Source: JBEVJK01 sp963791325 (GTDB lineage: Bacteria; Pseudomonadota; Alphaproteobacteria; Rhizobiales; Rhizobiaceae). From it: a DNA stretch of 64,000 bases. The stretch is from assembly GCA_963791325.1 (NCBI GenBank), contig CAWBRU010000016.1, forward strand, positions 1-64,000. Reading direction: 5' to 3'. The position numbers and the translations under genes are program-made. The stretch's first letter is position 1, and every line of letters starts with the position of its first letter. The notes below the pieces were generated by a model. That model was not told the origin of the DNA. It worked only from the letters and a program-made list of their open reading frames with translations, and did not search any database. Shown here piece by piece: positions 16,672-27,112 of this stretch.

Positions 16672-17112
16672 ATGCGGATGCTGCAATCTATCTGCACGGT
16701 GCTGACGCTAATGTTCTTCCTATCAGCAGCGCACGCTGCCGGTCCGGCGGCAACAGAAGTGATAGACTGTTACAAGGCTTGGGACGCAGCTTTCAACAAG
16801 GGTGACGCCAAGGCTTTGGCCGACCTCTACGACGAAGACCTCGTCTTCTTGCCTGCCAATCACGAGATCATCAGGGACAGGCGGAACCTGGAAAAGTTCT
16901 TCGCTGCGCTGTTCAAGATGGGCGTCACGAACCACCGGCTTGAGTTGATTGAAGCAGGTGGCGCCGGCGACATGATTTTCGGTGCCGCCAAGTGGTCGGC
17001 CGACGGCAAGGACAAGGACGGGAAAGACCAGCCTTGGGGCGGCGTGACCTCGCATGTGTTCACGAAGCAGGCGAGCGGCATCTACAAGATTCGGCTTCAC
17101 ACCTTCAACTGA
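16672..17112 (+). CDS. Secreted SnoaL/DUF4440-like protein
   Basis: A 146-aa protein with a signal peptide of about 22 residues ending in AHA. The mature part matches a cystatin-like NTF2/SnoaL fold: YKAWDAAFNKGDAKALADLYDED, then HEIIRDRRNLEKFF. Such domains occur in small enzymes and binding proteins; the ligand is unknown. The start at 16672 follows GGAGG by six bases; the upstream in-frame Met at 16642 lacks a comparable site. It stands alone between the divergent RiPP operon and htpG. Confidence 0.75.
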   Translation: MRMLQSICTVLTLMFFLSAAHAAGPAATEVIDCYKAWDAAFNKGDAKALADLYDEDLVFLPANHEIIRDRRNLEKFFAALFKMGVTNHRLELIEAGGAGDMIFGAAKWSADGKDKDGKDQPWGGVTSHVFTKQASGIYKIRLHTFN

Positions 17113-17382
17113 TGTCGAGCCTATCGGCACTGCCGAGGAGCCCCGCAAGCGCCTTTGCGTTCTGCCATGCCGGGTGAGTCGCCGTGGCTGCCGATCGAGC
17201 ACTGAGGCGGCGGAAGTGTCGACATTGAGCGGGTCACCTTCCAGAACGCCGAGAACGGCTTCTGCGCTCTCGCTTATACCGGGTGCTGTCGACGGCGGCC
17301 CCAAGGTGCTGTAGTCGACACTTGCCGTCTCAGAATGGTACGGCCGCGGGGAGTACCTGCAACGAGGGATGCGACGTTCGTA

Positions 17383-19279
17383 ATGCCGGCAGATATGAAA
17401 CCCACCGAGACCAAGACATTCGAAGCCGATGTCGGGCGCCTGCTCCACTTGATGGTGCATTCGGTCTATTCCGACCGCGACGTCTTCCTGCGTGAGCAGA
17501 TCTCGAATGCCGCGGACGCCTGCGAAAGGCTTCGCTTCGAGGCGATCACCCGCCCCGACCTGCTCGGGAACGACCCGAAGCTGCGCATCACCATCGTGGC
17601 GGATGCGCAGAACAAGCGGCTCAGCGTCGAGGACAACGGCATCGGCATGGGCCGCGACGAGATGGCGGAGGCGTTGGGCACGATCGCGCGATCGGGCACA
17701 CGCGCCTTCATGGAGCGCCTCGATTCTGGCGAGACAAGCGACGACGCCCAATTCATCGGCCAGTTCGGAGTGGGCTTCTACTCCGCCTTCATGGTGGCCG
17801 ACCGTGTCGACGTGACGAGCCGCCTGGCCGGCAGCGAAGATGCCTGGCGCTGGTCGTCGCAAGGCAAGGGCGCCTACGAGATCGGCCCGGCTCCGCTTGC
17901 CGATGCGCCGCAGCGGGGCACGCGAGTCGTCCTTCATCTGATGGACGACGCGGCCTCCTACGCCGACCCGACCCGGCTGGAACGGCTGGTCAAATCGCAG
18001 TCGGGTCACGTGCCCGTGCCGATCTCACTGGTCGAGAAGCCGGGCATGGAGGCCCGCGACATCGCCGACGGCGCAGCCCTTTGGGTGCGGCAGAAAAACG
18101 ATATCAAGCCCGAAGAGTACACCGATTTCTACCGCAGCATCGCCGGTCAGTACGACGAACCGGCTCTGACGATCCACTTCCGCGCCGAGGGCCGCCAGGA
18201 ATACAGCGTGCTTGCCTTCGTCCCCGGCTCGCGCCCCTTCGATCTCTTCGACCAGGATCGGACGGGCCGCATGAAGCTCTATGTGCGGCGGGTCTTTATC
18301 ACCGACCACGCCGACCTTCTGCCCCGCTACCTGCGCTTTGCCAGGGGATTGGTCGATTCTGCCGATCTGCCGCTCAATGTCTCGCGCGAGATGATCCAGG
18401 AAAGCCCGCTGCTCGCCGCCATTCGCAAAGGTGTTGCGAACCGTGTCCTGAGCGAGCTTGCCAAGCTGGCAGATAGGGATCCTGCGGCCTATGCGAAGAT
18501 CTGGGAGAATTTCGGCGGCGTCCTGAAGGAGGGACTCTACGAGGACTTCGAGCGGCGCGATCAGTTGCTCAAGCTCGCCCGCTTCAAGTCGACGGCCTCG
18601 GGTGATGCCTGGCGCAGCCTCGCCGACTATATGTCCTCGTTCAAGGAGGGGCAGAACGACATCTTCTTCATGGCCGGCGACGATCTCGAGCCGGCTGGAA
18701 GCCTCGCCACAGCTCGAAGGCTTCAGAGCACGCGGCGTTGAGGTGCTGCTGCTGACCGACCCGGTCGACAGTTTTTGGGTAACGATCTCGCCGACATTCG
18801 AAGACAAGTCCTTCGCCTCGGTGACGCAAGGAGCTGCCGACCACCTTGCGAGCATCCCACTGCTCGGCGATGCCGAAAGACCTGCACCCGACACCAGCCT
18901 GGAAGTTCTGGCCTTTCTTCAATTTGTCAAGTCGGTGCTGGCCGACGTCGTGTCGGACGTCAAGGCTTCCAACCGGCTGACGGAAAGCGCAGTCTGCCTG
19001 GTGGCGCCCGAGCACGGGCCCGACCGACAGTTCGAGCGGCTGCTGGGCGCCGCCGGCCGGCTCGAGCAGGCCGCCAAACCGATCCTGGAAATCAACCCGA
19101 CGCACAAGCGGATCATCACCGTTGCAAAGCTTGGCGAGGACGAACGCTCCTTCAAGGAGGACGTAGCCCAGCTCCTTTACGATGAGGCGCGCGTGCTCGA
19201 CGGGGACAAGCCGGCCGACGCCAAGGCATTCTCCGAACGCCTTGCGCGGCTCATCGCCAGGGGCCTGCCAAACAGCTGA
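17383..19279 (+). pseudogene. htpG: Chaperone HtpG (Hsp90), single-base frameshift
   Basis: HtpG is the bacterial Hsp90 ATPase chaperone. The first frame (17383-about 18690) has the N-terminal ATPase motifs LREQISNAADAC, EDNGIGMG and QFGVGFYSAFMV and the middle domain to MAGDDLE. The second frame continues exactly where expected (RLEASPQLEGF...) to a stop at 19279. A single extra C near 18691 (GAGCCGGCTG instead of GAGCGGCTG) explains the break; with it removed the protein is 631 aa, the normal size. A real frameshift would remove the C-terminal dimerisation domain, but a sequence error is just as likely. A weak GAGGGA precedes the chosen ATG. Confidence 0.9.
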
Positions 19280-19414
19280 GAACCGGACTTCAACCCAGCT
19301 CGAGTGCTGATCTACCGATGGAACTTTTCGGAACAGATCCTCTTGGCCTCTCGGCGGGCATCGCGGGTGTGATTCTGCTCGGCACCCCGGTATCTCTCTG
19401 GACGAGGCTCTGGC

Positions 19415-19597
19415 TCACTGGTGCCCTTGCATACAGGTCTTGTAGTAATCGTCAGCGTCGGACCGGCCCTGGCTCGCCGCGGTGCAGACGTCGACGAAAT
19501 TCCGCCACTCCTCGTAAGCGTGGTGCTGGTGGTAGCCCAATTCAGCGACGGCGGCGAGCACCAGGACGAGCAGGATAAAGCGGTTGTCGGGCCGCAT
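19415..19597 (-). CDS. Small single-pass membrane or secreted protein (60 aa)
   Basis: Residues 7-22 form one hydrophobic segment (FILLVLVLAAVAELGY) followed by a charged, His/Asp-rich tail. GGAGGTGGAGG lies about 12 bases before the ATG. Its start is three bases from the stop of the gene at 19601-19840, so the two are probably cotranscribed. No known family. Confidence 0.5.
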   Translation of the reverse strand: MRPDNRFILLVLVLAAVAELGYHQHHAYEEWRNFVDVCTAASQGRSDADDYYKTCMQGHQ

Positions 19598-19600
19598 GCC

Positions 19601-19840
19601 TCAATCTGCCTCCACCTCCACAAGTGGCTGCTTGCGCCGACCGGTTTTCACCGGCTCTCCATTTGTGCAGAGATCGACGTGCTCGTCCGAGCCCGTGACC
19701 GGGATATTGTAGCCTTGAAGACGAACGGCAAGGCGTGGCCTGCTATACTTATCGTCGTGGACGATCCGGACGGTGCCGGTCATCGAGATCTCGTTGCCCT
19801 TGGAAAACTTCGGCAGCATCTGCCGCGGCTTGCCAACCAT
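19601..19840 (-). CDS. Hypothetical small basic protein (79 aa)
   Basis: The middle (MTGTVRIVHDDKYSRPRLAVRLQGYNIPV) alternates hydrophobic and polar residues like a small beta-barrel, and the ends are rich in Lys/Arg. A GAGAG Shine-Dalgarno lies just before the ATG. It is followed after three bases by a 60-aa membrane protein on the same strand. No function can be assigned. Confidence 0.45.
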   Translation of the reverse strand: MVGKPRQMLPKFSKGNEISMTGTVRIVHDDKYSRPRLAVRLQGYNIPVTGSDEHVDLCTNGEPVKTGRRKQPLVEVEAD

Positions 19841-19932
19841 GTCTCTCGCCCAACTGGTACTGAAACGGTAGTTAGGTGCGGCGAGCGGCTAAGTCGAGAG
19901 GCCCGGCGCCGCCGGCCGCATGGAAGGGGCAG

Positions 19933-20736
19933 ATGCTGACCGAAAGCGCCAACCAATTGATCATCGCGATCCTGCTCGGGGTCGCTTTTCTAATCATTCT
20001 TTGGGCAGTCATCGCCTTGAGAATCAAACGGCAGGTGGAAGTGCGCGTCTCCGACATTCTTGTTGCGCTTGCGCCCTTGGTCCTTCTGCTCCTCGCATCC
20101 GGCTATATCACCAAGGCCTCGTTCGGTCCGCAGGGCTTCGAAGTCGAGGCCGCGGCGAAGGCCATTGTCAGTTCTGCCCGACAGACAACGAATCCGCTCG
20201 ACAAGAGCGCTGTTCCGTTTACAGAACTACAGACCTTCAGCAAGGAATCGACGTCCGCCATCTCGGCTATGGTCGACAACAAGGTGCCGGTCTTAACATT
20301 TGAGGTCGGCCGGCAGGGCTACTATACGCCAGACGCTGTGAGGGAATATTTCCAACAGCTGCGCTCGCAGAAGTTCCTGCGCTACATCGTTCTTCAAGAC
20401 AGTCGCGGGGCACTCGCGGCGATCTGCCAAGCCTCCCCCCTCATCGAGTTCATCCTTGCCGATGGGACTGATCTCAATGTCGAGGCCTTCGTCGAAAACA
20501 TCTCGTCGGGAGCGATTGTCCAGGAACTCGCAAAGCTCGACTTCTGCGAGGACAAAACTCTCGCCGTGACCGAAGGCAGCGATCGCGCCGAAGCTTTGAT
20601 GAAGATGCAGGCAGCACGGCGGGACTGGCTTCCGGTCGTCGATCACGACGGGAACTTCGCCGGCGTTGTTGACCGTTCCACCCTGCTCGGCAACCTTGTA
20701 CTCGATGTCGTGCACAAGCTGAGTGAAGAGCCGTGA
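19933..20736 (+). CDS. Membrane-anchored protein with CBS-like C-terminus
   Basis: A 267-aa protein with two membrane segments (residues 8-28 and 43-62), then a mostly soluble part. The last 60 residues (KMQAARRDWLPVVDHDGNFAGVVDRSTLLGNLVLDVV) match half of a CBS domain, which often binds adenine nucleotides. The start at 19933 follows AAGGGGCAG; the longer frame from 19876 has no clear site. It may be a membrane sensor of nucleotide state; partner unknown. Confidence 0.65.
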   Translation: MLTESANQLIIAILLGVAFLIILWAVIALRIKRQVEVRVSDILVALAPLVLLLLASGYITKASFGPQGFEVEAAAKAIVSSARQTTNPLDKSAVPFTELQTFSKESTSAISAMVDNKVPVLTFEVGRQGYYTPDAVREYFQQLRSQKFLRYIVLQDSRGALAAICQASPLIEFILADGTDLNVEAFVENISSGAIVQELAKLDFCEDKTLAVTEGSDRAEALMKMQAARRDWLPVVDHDGNFAGVVDRSTLLGNLVLDVVHKLSEEP

Positions 20737-20944
20737 TTGAAAGCAAGCCTGGCATCGCTGAGCTGGGCGCCTCCTTCGCTTGTAAGCTATGCGGATGGCA
20801 CCCGTGGGCGTTCCCATAGTCAAACAGCCCGCCACGGTCGCGCCGGTTGTCGCAGTCCGCGCGCGTCTCTCTTGAGACTAAGGCGAGCCTCGCAACCCCG
20901 CTGGGCGCAAGATGCATCCTCGCCAGCTGGCAGTGGACGGTTTG

Positions 20945-22201
20945 CTAGTCGCCGTCCTGGCCGGCATCCAGGTACTGCCTCACCTCGTCGATCTTGCCGA
21001 ACGAGTCACCTACCCCTAGGACATCCTTGGCCCAGTCCATGACCGCGCCATCGATGTAGTCGTCGCCATACTGCGCGAGACGGTTTCGGTTGGCAGCATC
21101 CGACAGCGCTTCCTTCAAGGCGTGGTCGTCCGTTCCGATCGAGCTCGCCGCCGCCCTAGCCTCGGCTTCGTCGACAGCCGACTGAGCCTCGGATACGTCC
21201 GCGGCCTCGTCGCTGCTCAGGATAGAGGTCAGCGCATCTCGCTCGGCATTGTAGGCGTCCTCGTCGTCTGGGGCTGGTGCTACCGAATTGAGGTAAGAAA
21301 GCCGATCCTGGAGATCCGCCAGGCTGGCTTCGTTGTAGACCCCGACCGCCCCGTCGTATGGCTCGATGCCGCTTGCTTCGAGAAGCGCGCCCAGCCGCGC
21401 TTCTGCGGCGGTCAAGTCGTGGTTCCGAGCAGCCAGCCTCGACCGAGCAATCTCGTATTGGGCAGAGGTCGCGACGAACGCCGCCAGAGCGGCGAAGCGC
21501 GGCGATTGCGTGTGAAGATAGGCGTGGAAGTTGCGGTTAAGGGAGTTCAGCCCCGCCAGCTTGGCGTGGAAGTTCTTCCCGTGAGGATCTTTCTGAACTT
21601 GCGGGTCAGCCGCATTGCGCCGCAAGCGCGCCTCTGTTCGCACCGAGTTCACCTTACCCTCCGGCTTTTCAGGCCGGATCTCAGCTTTTCTGTTGAGCGC
21701 GAGACCTGATCGGGTTGCCGCGCCTGTTTTCATGGATTTTGCCGAGGGGTGGGTTTTCGCTCGTTCACCAGTGTCGCCCTGGGTGCTCTTGGTGTCTGAA
21801 GCGCCTCGGTTTGTTCCGCCGCTTCCCACGCCTGAGGCCTTGCTGCTGCTCCGACTACTCTGACCACCGGCAGGGCTTGCTTTCTTGCTGCCCGCTCCCT
21901 GGCCGCTTGCCCTTGCGGCGTTTGCGCCGGAGGCTTTGCCGTTGGCGCCGGCGCTCTGACCTCCCGCGGAGCTTCCGTTCCCGCTGCCTGTTCCCTGGCC
22001 CCCGCTCTTCCCGCCGCCTCCGCCATTGCCATTGCCTCCGCCGTGGCCATTGCCGCCGCCGTGGCCGTTGCCGCCGCCGTTGCCGCCTTTCGCGTAGCTG
22101 CTGGAAAGGAACGTCGGTCCCCCTGCATCAGGCTGCGGCAGAACCGAACCAAGCACAAACAAGGTGATTGTTGCGATCCCCAGGCTTTTTGTCCTGATCA
22201 T
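20945..22201 (-). CDS. Secreted glycine/asparagine-rich protein with coiled-coil tail
   Basis: A 418-aa protein with an N-terminal signal peptide (hydrophobic ATITLFVLGSVL), then residues 38-75 of Gly-Asn-His repeats and a Ser/Gly/Ala-rich stretch to about 150, then a predicted helical C-terminal half (AEARLGALLEASG, AQSAVDEAEARAAASS). It resembles low-complexity exported proteins of rhizobia. It lies next to a SAM/cyclase regulator and a second Gly/Ser-rich secreted protein, which may be coincidence. Function unknown; a surface or matrix role is speculation. Confidence 0.7.
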   Translation of the reverse strand: MIRTKSLGIATITLFVLGSVLPQPDAGGPTFLSSSYAKGGNGGGNGHGGGNGHGGGNGNGGGGGKSGGQGTGSGNGSSAGGQSAGANGKASGANAARASGQGAGSKKASPAGGQSSRSSSKASGVGSGGTNRGASDTKSTQGDTGERAKTHPSAKSMKTGAATRSGLALNRKAEIRPEKPEGKVNSVRTEARLRRNAADPQVQKDPHGKNFHAKLAGLNSLNRNFHAYLHTQSPRFAALAAFVATSAQYEIARSRLAARNHDLTAAEARLGALLEASGIEPYDGAVGVYNEASLADLQDRLSYLNSVAPAPDDEDAYNAERDALTSILSSDEAADVSEAQSAVDEAEARAAASSIGTDDHALKEALSDAANRNRLAQYGDDYIDGAVMDWAKDVLGVGDSFGKIDEVRQYLDAGQDGD

Positions 22202-22552
22202 GTGGCACCTTCGAATTGCCCCCGATGGGACATAAGGAACAAAGGTTGGCAGAGCGAGTCGGTCAGACCCATGCGTCCGTCGAGGGCTTCCTAGGTCCTA
22301 CCGGCAACGGACTTAAGTCGCATGTGAGCAACCATGGGTGGGGAGCGCCGCGCCGGAACAGCTGACAGGCAGAATGGTCGCCGGCTCGTTTACTCAAAGG
22401 TAGCTTTGCGCCAGAAGTGAACATCTCCAAGGTTAGCGTTGTGCCGCTTCAACCGTTCAAAGGTCTGGTTCGAACCACCACTACCGTCATGGCAATGTTC
22501 TAGACACTCTGGTTCGATCGGAGCATCATTCGGTTCGATAGGGTAGCGGAAC
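22202..22552. other. Divergent intergenic region with rhizobial-repeat-like remnant
   Basis: This 351-base gap separates the Gly-rich gene (minus) from the cyclase gene (plus). Around 22390-22450 the minus strand would encode HNANLGDVHFWRKATFE, close in style to the spurious peptides encoded by a very common intergenic repeat of rhizobia (often containing FWRKAD). This is recalled from general experience, not a search. No gene is called here. Confidence 0.35.
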
Positions 22553-25500
22553 ATGGATGTAGGGTCTTGGCTGCGCGGCCTCGGGCTTGCCCAGTATGAA
22601 GCATTGTTTCGCGACAACGAGATCGAGGCCGATGTTCTTGCTGACCTGACGGAGTCGGATCTCGAAAAGATCGGATTACCTCTGGGACCTCGCAAGCGGG
22701 TCCTCAAGGCAATCGCCAATCTCGATCCGGAGATTTTGTTGGCAGTCACCGGCGCGCCACGCCGGTCCGCTGGAGATGCCGCCGAACGGCGGCAGATAAC
22801 GGTGATGTTCACCGACCTGGTCGGCTCTACCCGGCTGGTGGCGCGGCTCGATCCTGAAGAAGTGCGGGAAGTCATTGCCAAATACCAGAGAGTTGTCGCC
22901 CAGCAGATTGCCCGCTTTGGTGGCTACGTTGCGAAGCCGCTCGGAGATGGTCTTCTCATATATTTCGGCTGGCCGCAGGCGCACGAGGATGATGCGGCGC
23001 GAGCCCTTCGCGCGGCAGCTGCGGTGCTCCTGGAGGTGCCCTCTCTCGGTACGCCCACCGGCGAAAGTCTTGCAGCCCGTGTCGGGGTCGCAACTGGCGA
23101 AGTGGTCGTTGGCGATTTTGTCGGCGCCGGCGTTGACGAAAGCGGGGCGGTGGTGGGCAAAACACCCAATCTCGCCGCTCGTCTCCAGAGCCTCGGCAGC
23201 GCGAACGAGGTGGTGGTTTCGGATACCACGCGAAGGCTTGTCGGCAACCAGTTCGCCTTTAGCGATCTTGGCGAGGTGACGGTCAGCGGATTCGACGTGC
23301 CGGTCCGAGCGTGGCGGCTCGAGCGCGAGCTCGTCGCCGAAAGCCGCTTTCACGCTCTGCACGGTGGACGCTTCGGCAAGCTCATCGGGCGTGACCACGA
23401 ACTCGGCTCGCTGCTCGATCGCTGGGAGCAGGCGTGCGAGGGCGAACGTCAGTTCGTGTTGATCTGCGGCGAAGCGGGCATCGGCAAGTCGAGGTTGGTC
23501 GCCGAAGTCGTGCAGCGCTCCGGCGCTGAGCAGCGAATCTCGTATCAGGCTTCTCCGCTCCACACCAACACCGCGCTTTATCCGGTGCTCCGTCAGCTCG
23601 AGATCATGGCGGGCTTCGACGCTGCCGATACGCCTGCCGAACGGTTCCGCAGGCTCGCGGACACCATCCGCGGCGAGACCGTTCCCGATCGGGGGGCGGT
23701 GGCCTACCTTGCGGACCTTTTGTCCCTTCCTGTCCCCGCTGAAGTCGCTTCCCCGCGGCCCAAACTTCCAGCCGACCGACGACGCGATGCAGCGCTGGAC
23801 GCACTTGGCCAACTCGCAAGAAAGACAGCGACCATCGCTCCGCTGCTCATCGTGATCGAGGACGCCCACTGGCTGGACGCGACCACCCTGGAGTTTGTAG
23901 ACCGCCTTCTCGCCTGCCTTGAAGGCCGCAAGGCCATGTTGCTTGTGACTTTTCGGCCGGAGTTCATTCCGCCCTGGACGCGGCACACAAACGTCGGTTC
24001 GCTCGCGCTCAGTCGTCTTGGGCGGCGGGATGCGCTGGCGATCATAAACTCACGTATGCCGGCGGGGCAAACCCTCGCGCCTCAGGTTGCAGCCGATATC
24101 GTCGCAAGAAGTGACGGTGTTCCGTTGTTCGTAGAGGAACTGACGGGCTCAGTGCTGGAGGCCGGTCAGGGCGACGGCGTGGCGAAGGTTCAGATCCCTG
24201 CAACCCTGCGCGACGCGCTGACCGAGCGGCTCGATCGGATGGGGTCTGCCAAGCAGGTGGCGCAGATCGCCGCGGCGCTCGGGCGCGAGTTCTTTTCGGA
24301 CATGCTGGCGGTCCTTCTCGGACTGGACGAAGCAGGCCTCCAGGAGGATCTCGACCGGCTGATGTCGAGCGAGGTGGTGTTCCGGGTTTCCCGCACGGAG
24401 CGCCGGTATGTCTTCAAGCATGCCTTGTTGCAGGATGCGGCTTACAAAAGCATGCTCAACAGCAGGCGCCGCGAGGTGCATGCCCAGATCGCCACAATGC
24501 TCCCCGTGTTCCGGCCGGGCATCGCCGAGACCGAGCCACAGGTCTTGGCAACCCACCTGGAGGAGGCTGGAAAGAGGTCCGAGGCCGCATCGTTCTGGCG
24601 CAAGGCAGGTAAGATCTCGCTGCGAAAATCAGCCTACCGGGAAGCGATCGGAGCTTTCGACAATGCGCTCAAGCTCGAGCCGGTCGGATCCGGCTCCCCG
24701 CTGGACAGGGTCGATTCGGATCGAGCGATTGCCACAGCCTATTTCGCGGTCGCAGATATACAATCGGTGCACCGTCATCTCGACCGGGCTGTTCGGGAAG
24801 CCGCAACGACCGGCAACGAGGTGCTGGTCGCCGAGATCGCCACACAGCAGTGCCATGTCCTCAACATCTTCGGTGGGCGTATCGCCGACGCGTGGGAAGC
24901 GGGCCAGCAGGCGCTTGCGATTGCGATCGAGCGCGACGATGAGCAACTGGCCTACGGTGCGCGCTTCGTCCTCGGCCAGTCCTGCTGGGCGTCCGGCGAC
25001 TATCGGCAAGGCATCGCGCTGCTGACGCCGAACCTGCCGGAAAACCTTGCCAAACCCGACCAGATCAGAGATTTCGCGATCGCCGGCTCCCTGATGATCG
25101 ATTCACTGTCGACGCTCGGCACCTGCTACGGTCAGCTCGGCGAGTTCGATCGCGCCTTTGCTGTCTTTGCGTTGGCCAACGACGTGTTCGGCCACATCGA
25201 GCCCACCGTGTTCGATCACATCGTGATCGGCAGCCATCCATCGCGCATTTTGCTGTTGCGCAGCCATTGGGAGCCTGCGATCCCGATGATCGAACAGAGC
25301 CGAAAGCTTTGCATCGAAGCGGGTCTCCGATTTTCAGTCCCCTGGTTTACAGGCTTCCTTGGCCATGCGCGCGTAATGGCCGGGGATATCGAGGCTGGCA
25401 TTGCGCTGATTGAAGAGGCGTTGCGTGATTGCCCTGCGGTCTACTTCTCGGCCATCATAAGAGTGTTTCTCGCACAGGCGCTGCTCGCGCGTGGCAACCT

Positions 25501-25828
25501 TGCGGCGGCGGTCGAAGCGGCGAACGAAAATCTCGAGCTTTCGCGCAGTCTCGGTTACCGAGCCCACGAAGCGGAGACGCTGCGGGTGCTCGGCGAAGCG
25601 CTGGTGAGCACCGATCTCGGACAAGCGGAGGGCTTAGTCCGTCAGGCGCTGGATATGAGCGCGACACTTGGGCTCAGGGTCGAGGAGGCGCATGGCCTGC
25701 GAATTCTCGCTGAAATCCAGGAGCGGGCCGGCGCGCGTGAACTAGCTGAAGAATGTCGGTCAGGCGCGACGGCACTTTATCGCGAATTGAAGATGGAGCG
25801 TTGGTTGCAGCCGGCGGGCAACCGCTGA
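22553..25828 (+). CDS. SAM domain-adenylate cyclase-AAA ATPase-TPR protein
   Basis: A 1091-aa regulator. Order: SAM domain (residues 1-60, WLRGLGLAQYEALF), class III cyclase (about 80-260; metal Asp in MFTDLVGSTRL and KPLGDGLLIYF, and NLAARL), AAA/STAND ATPase (Walker A CGEAGIGKSRL near residue 305, Walker B IVIEDAHWLDA), then a TPR-rich C-terminus (650-1080). Proteins of this build are common in Hyphomicrobiales and are thought to sense an unknown signal and make cAMP. It lies between two Gly-rich secreted proteins. The start ATG at 22553 has only a weak upstream purine run. Confidence 0.88.
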   Translation: MDVGSWLRGLGLAQYEALFRDNEIEADVLADLTESDLEKIGLPLGPRKRVLKAIANLDPEILLAVTGAPRRSAGDAAERRQITVMFTDLVGSTRLVARLDPEEVREVIAKYQRVVAQQIARFGGYVAKPLGDGLLIYFGWPQAHEDDAARALRAAAAVLLEVPSLGTPTGESLAARVGVATGEVVVGDFVGAGVDESGAVVGKTPNLAARLQSLGSANEVVVSDTTRRLVGNQFAFSDLGEVTVSGFDVPVRAWRLERELVAESRFHALHGGRFGKLIGRDHELGSLLDRWEQACEGERQFVLICGEAGIGKSRLVAEVVQRSGAEQRISYQASPLHTNTALYPVLRQLEIMAGFDAADTPAERFRRLADTIRGETVPDRGAVAYLADLLSLPVPAEVASPRPKLPADRRRDAALDALGQLARKTATIAPLLIVIEDAHWLDATTLEFVDRLLACLEGRKAMLLVTFRPEFIPPWTRHTNVGSLALSRLGRRDALAIINSRMPAGQTLAPQVAADIVARSDGVPLFVEELTGSVLEAGQGDGVAKVQIPATLRDALTERLDRMGSAKQVAQIAAALGREFFSDMLAVLLGLDEAGLQEDLDRLMSSEVVFRVSRTERRYVFKHALLQDAAYKSMLNSRRREVHAQIATMLPVFRPGIAETEPQVLATHLEEAGKRSEAASFWRKAGKISLRKSAYREAIGAFDNALKLEPVGSGSPLDRVDSDRAIATAYFAVADIQSVHRHLDRAVREAATTGNEVLVAEIATQQCHVLNIFGGRIADAWEAGQQALAIAIERDDEQLAYGARFVLGQSCWASGDYRQGIALLTPNLPENLAKPDQIRDFAIAGSLMIDSLSTLGTCYGQLGEFDRAFAVFALANDVFGHIEPTVFDHIVIGSHPSRILLLRSHWEPAIPMIEQSRKLCIEAGLRFSVPWFTGFLGHARVMAGDIEAGIALIEEALRDCPAVYFSAIIRVFLAQALLARGNLAAAVEAANENLELSRSLGYRAHEAETLRVLGEALVSTDLGQAEGLVRQALDMSATLGLRVEEAHGLRILAEIQERAGARELAEECRSGATALYRELKMERWLQPAGNR

Positions 25829-25968
25829 GCTGGTTGGCGAACGGCCGGCTTTGGTCCGCTGTCGTTCTTTCTTGACTACAACCTCACGCTCAGCTTGCGG
25901 CCCGGAGTGCCGGAAAGCCACGCCCTCCGGAGGCCGGCGCGCCAACCGGCTATGCCGATGCTGTTCAA

Positions 25969-26685
25969 TCAGCAGCGGCCCGATCCGCCGCCGCGGCCTG
26001 ATCCGTTGCCGCCCTTGCCTCGGCCTCCGTGATCGCCTTTGCCTCCCTTTGAGGAACCATCGGAACCATCATGGTCGTGGCTCTTGCCGGGCGCATCACC
26101 TTTGCCCGGCCCGTCCCCTTTGCCAGGACCGCCGGTACCGGGATTGGACCCGGGATCGCCGTTGCCGGGGCTGCTTGCGGCGCCGGGCTGGCCGGCTCCG
26201 GTCGATGCTCCCGTCGATCCGCCGGGCTGGCCGGCTGAACCGCTGGCAGCGGCAGCAGAGACCGAGGCGGCAGCGTTGCTGCTGCCAGCGCCTGGGCTCC
26301 CGGCGCTCGCCGCTGGCGATCTGCTTGCGGCTCTGCCGGCTGCGGCAGAGGCGGAAATCGAATGGGTCGCGGATGGGCCGGCATTGCTGCCTCCGGCCCG
26401 TGAAATCGAGTGTGCGCCCGTGTGGCCCGCAGCCCCGCCTTTGTCGTTGCGGCCGAACACGCTGGTCGAGAACGAGTAACCGAAGGTCGTCACGTGGGTG
26501 CAGATGGCCCACACGGCACTGCCGTGCTGCCGCTTGCCGGTGCCTTCTGCCAGGCGGCATTCCTTCCGAAACTTCGACGCCGACGCTGAACTGACATAGT
26601 CACCGCCGCGATGCGAGGTGAGCCCGTCGGCGTAAGCGTTGCCGCCGAGCAAGAGGGCAGCCGAAAGGGTGGCGATCAGTCGCAA
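25969..26685 (-). CDS. Secreted Ser/Gly/Ala-rich protein
   Basis: A 238-aa protein with a clear signal peptide (LIATLSAALLLGGNAYA), a Cys-containing N-terminal part (KFRKECRLAEGTG, VWAICTHVTTFGYSFSTSVFG) of about 80 residues, then a long Ser/Gly/Ala/Pro-rich tail ending in GGSGRC. No known family is evident; the N-terminal part may fold while the tail is probably disordered. It is encoded opposite the cyclase gene on its 3' side. Confidence 0.65.
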   Translation of the reverse strand: MRLIATLSAALLLGGNAYADGLTSHRGGDYVSSASASKFRKECRLAEGTGKRQHGSAVWAICTHVTTFGYSFSTSVFGRNDKGGAAGHTGAHSISRAGGSNAGPSATHSISASAAAGRAASRSPAASAGSPGAGSSNAAASVSAAAASGSAGQPGGSTGASTGAGQPGAASSPGNGDPGSNPGTGGPGKGDGPGKGDAPGKSHDHDGSDGSSKGGKGDHGGRGKGGNGSGRGGGSGRC

Positions 26686-27112
26686 GGTAGTCTCTCCAAT
26701 ACTCAGTGGGTTGAAGGTGGTCGGCTTATGCTGGGCTGGGGCAACCCTCGACTAGGGTTCGCTCGATCTGGTCGCTCGACATGTTTGCCATTGAACAGGG
26801 ATCGTAGAAGGAGTTGACGCAGCCAGGGAAGGTTTGAAGCGGGCGGCCAGGAGCAAGCCGGGCAGAAATAAGCGTTCTCTAATTAAAGTTTCCTTTCGGT
26901 TTACCGGGAAATTCAAATGCCGCCGAGTTCGGGCGAAAACGGCTGGACCGGGAGCGGCTGGACGAGGGCCCTGAGCCGGCCGATGCGGCAGCCGGCAAGA
27001 GGCGATGCCAGCGCTCGAAGAGCGGAGATGTCGATGTCCGGGCAGCTCAGGCCGTCGGCGGGGCTATGCCACCCCCTGCCGACGACAGCCCTTCAGCGAC
27101 TGGGCCTGCCGA
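26686..27112. other. Intergenic region, no gene seen
   Basis: Upstream side of the Ser/Gly-rich secreted gene. It contains an AT-rich block near 26870-26915 that may hold promoters. Frames through it have compositions typical of shadows and no ribosome-binding sites worth reporting. Confidence 0.4.

Noticed and set aside
22390..22881. Minus-strand ORF overlapping the start of the cyclase gene
   Set aside because: It is antisense to the well-supported SAM and cyclase domains; its end resembles translations of a common rhizobial intergenic repeat.
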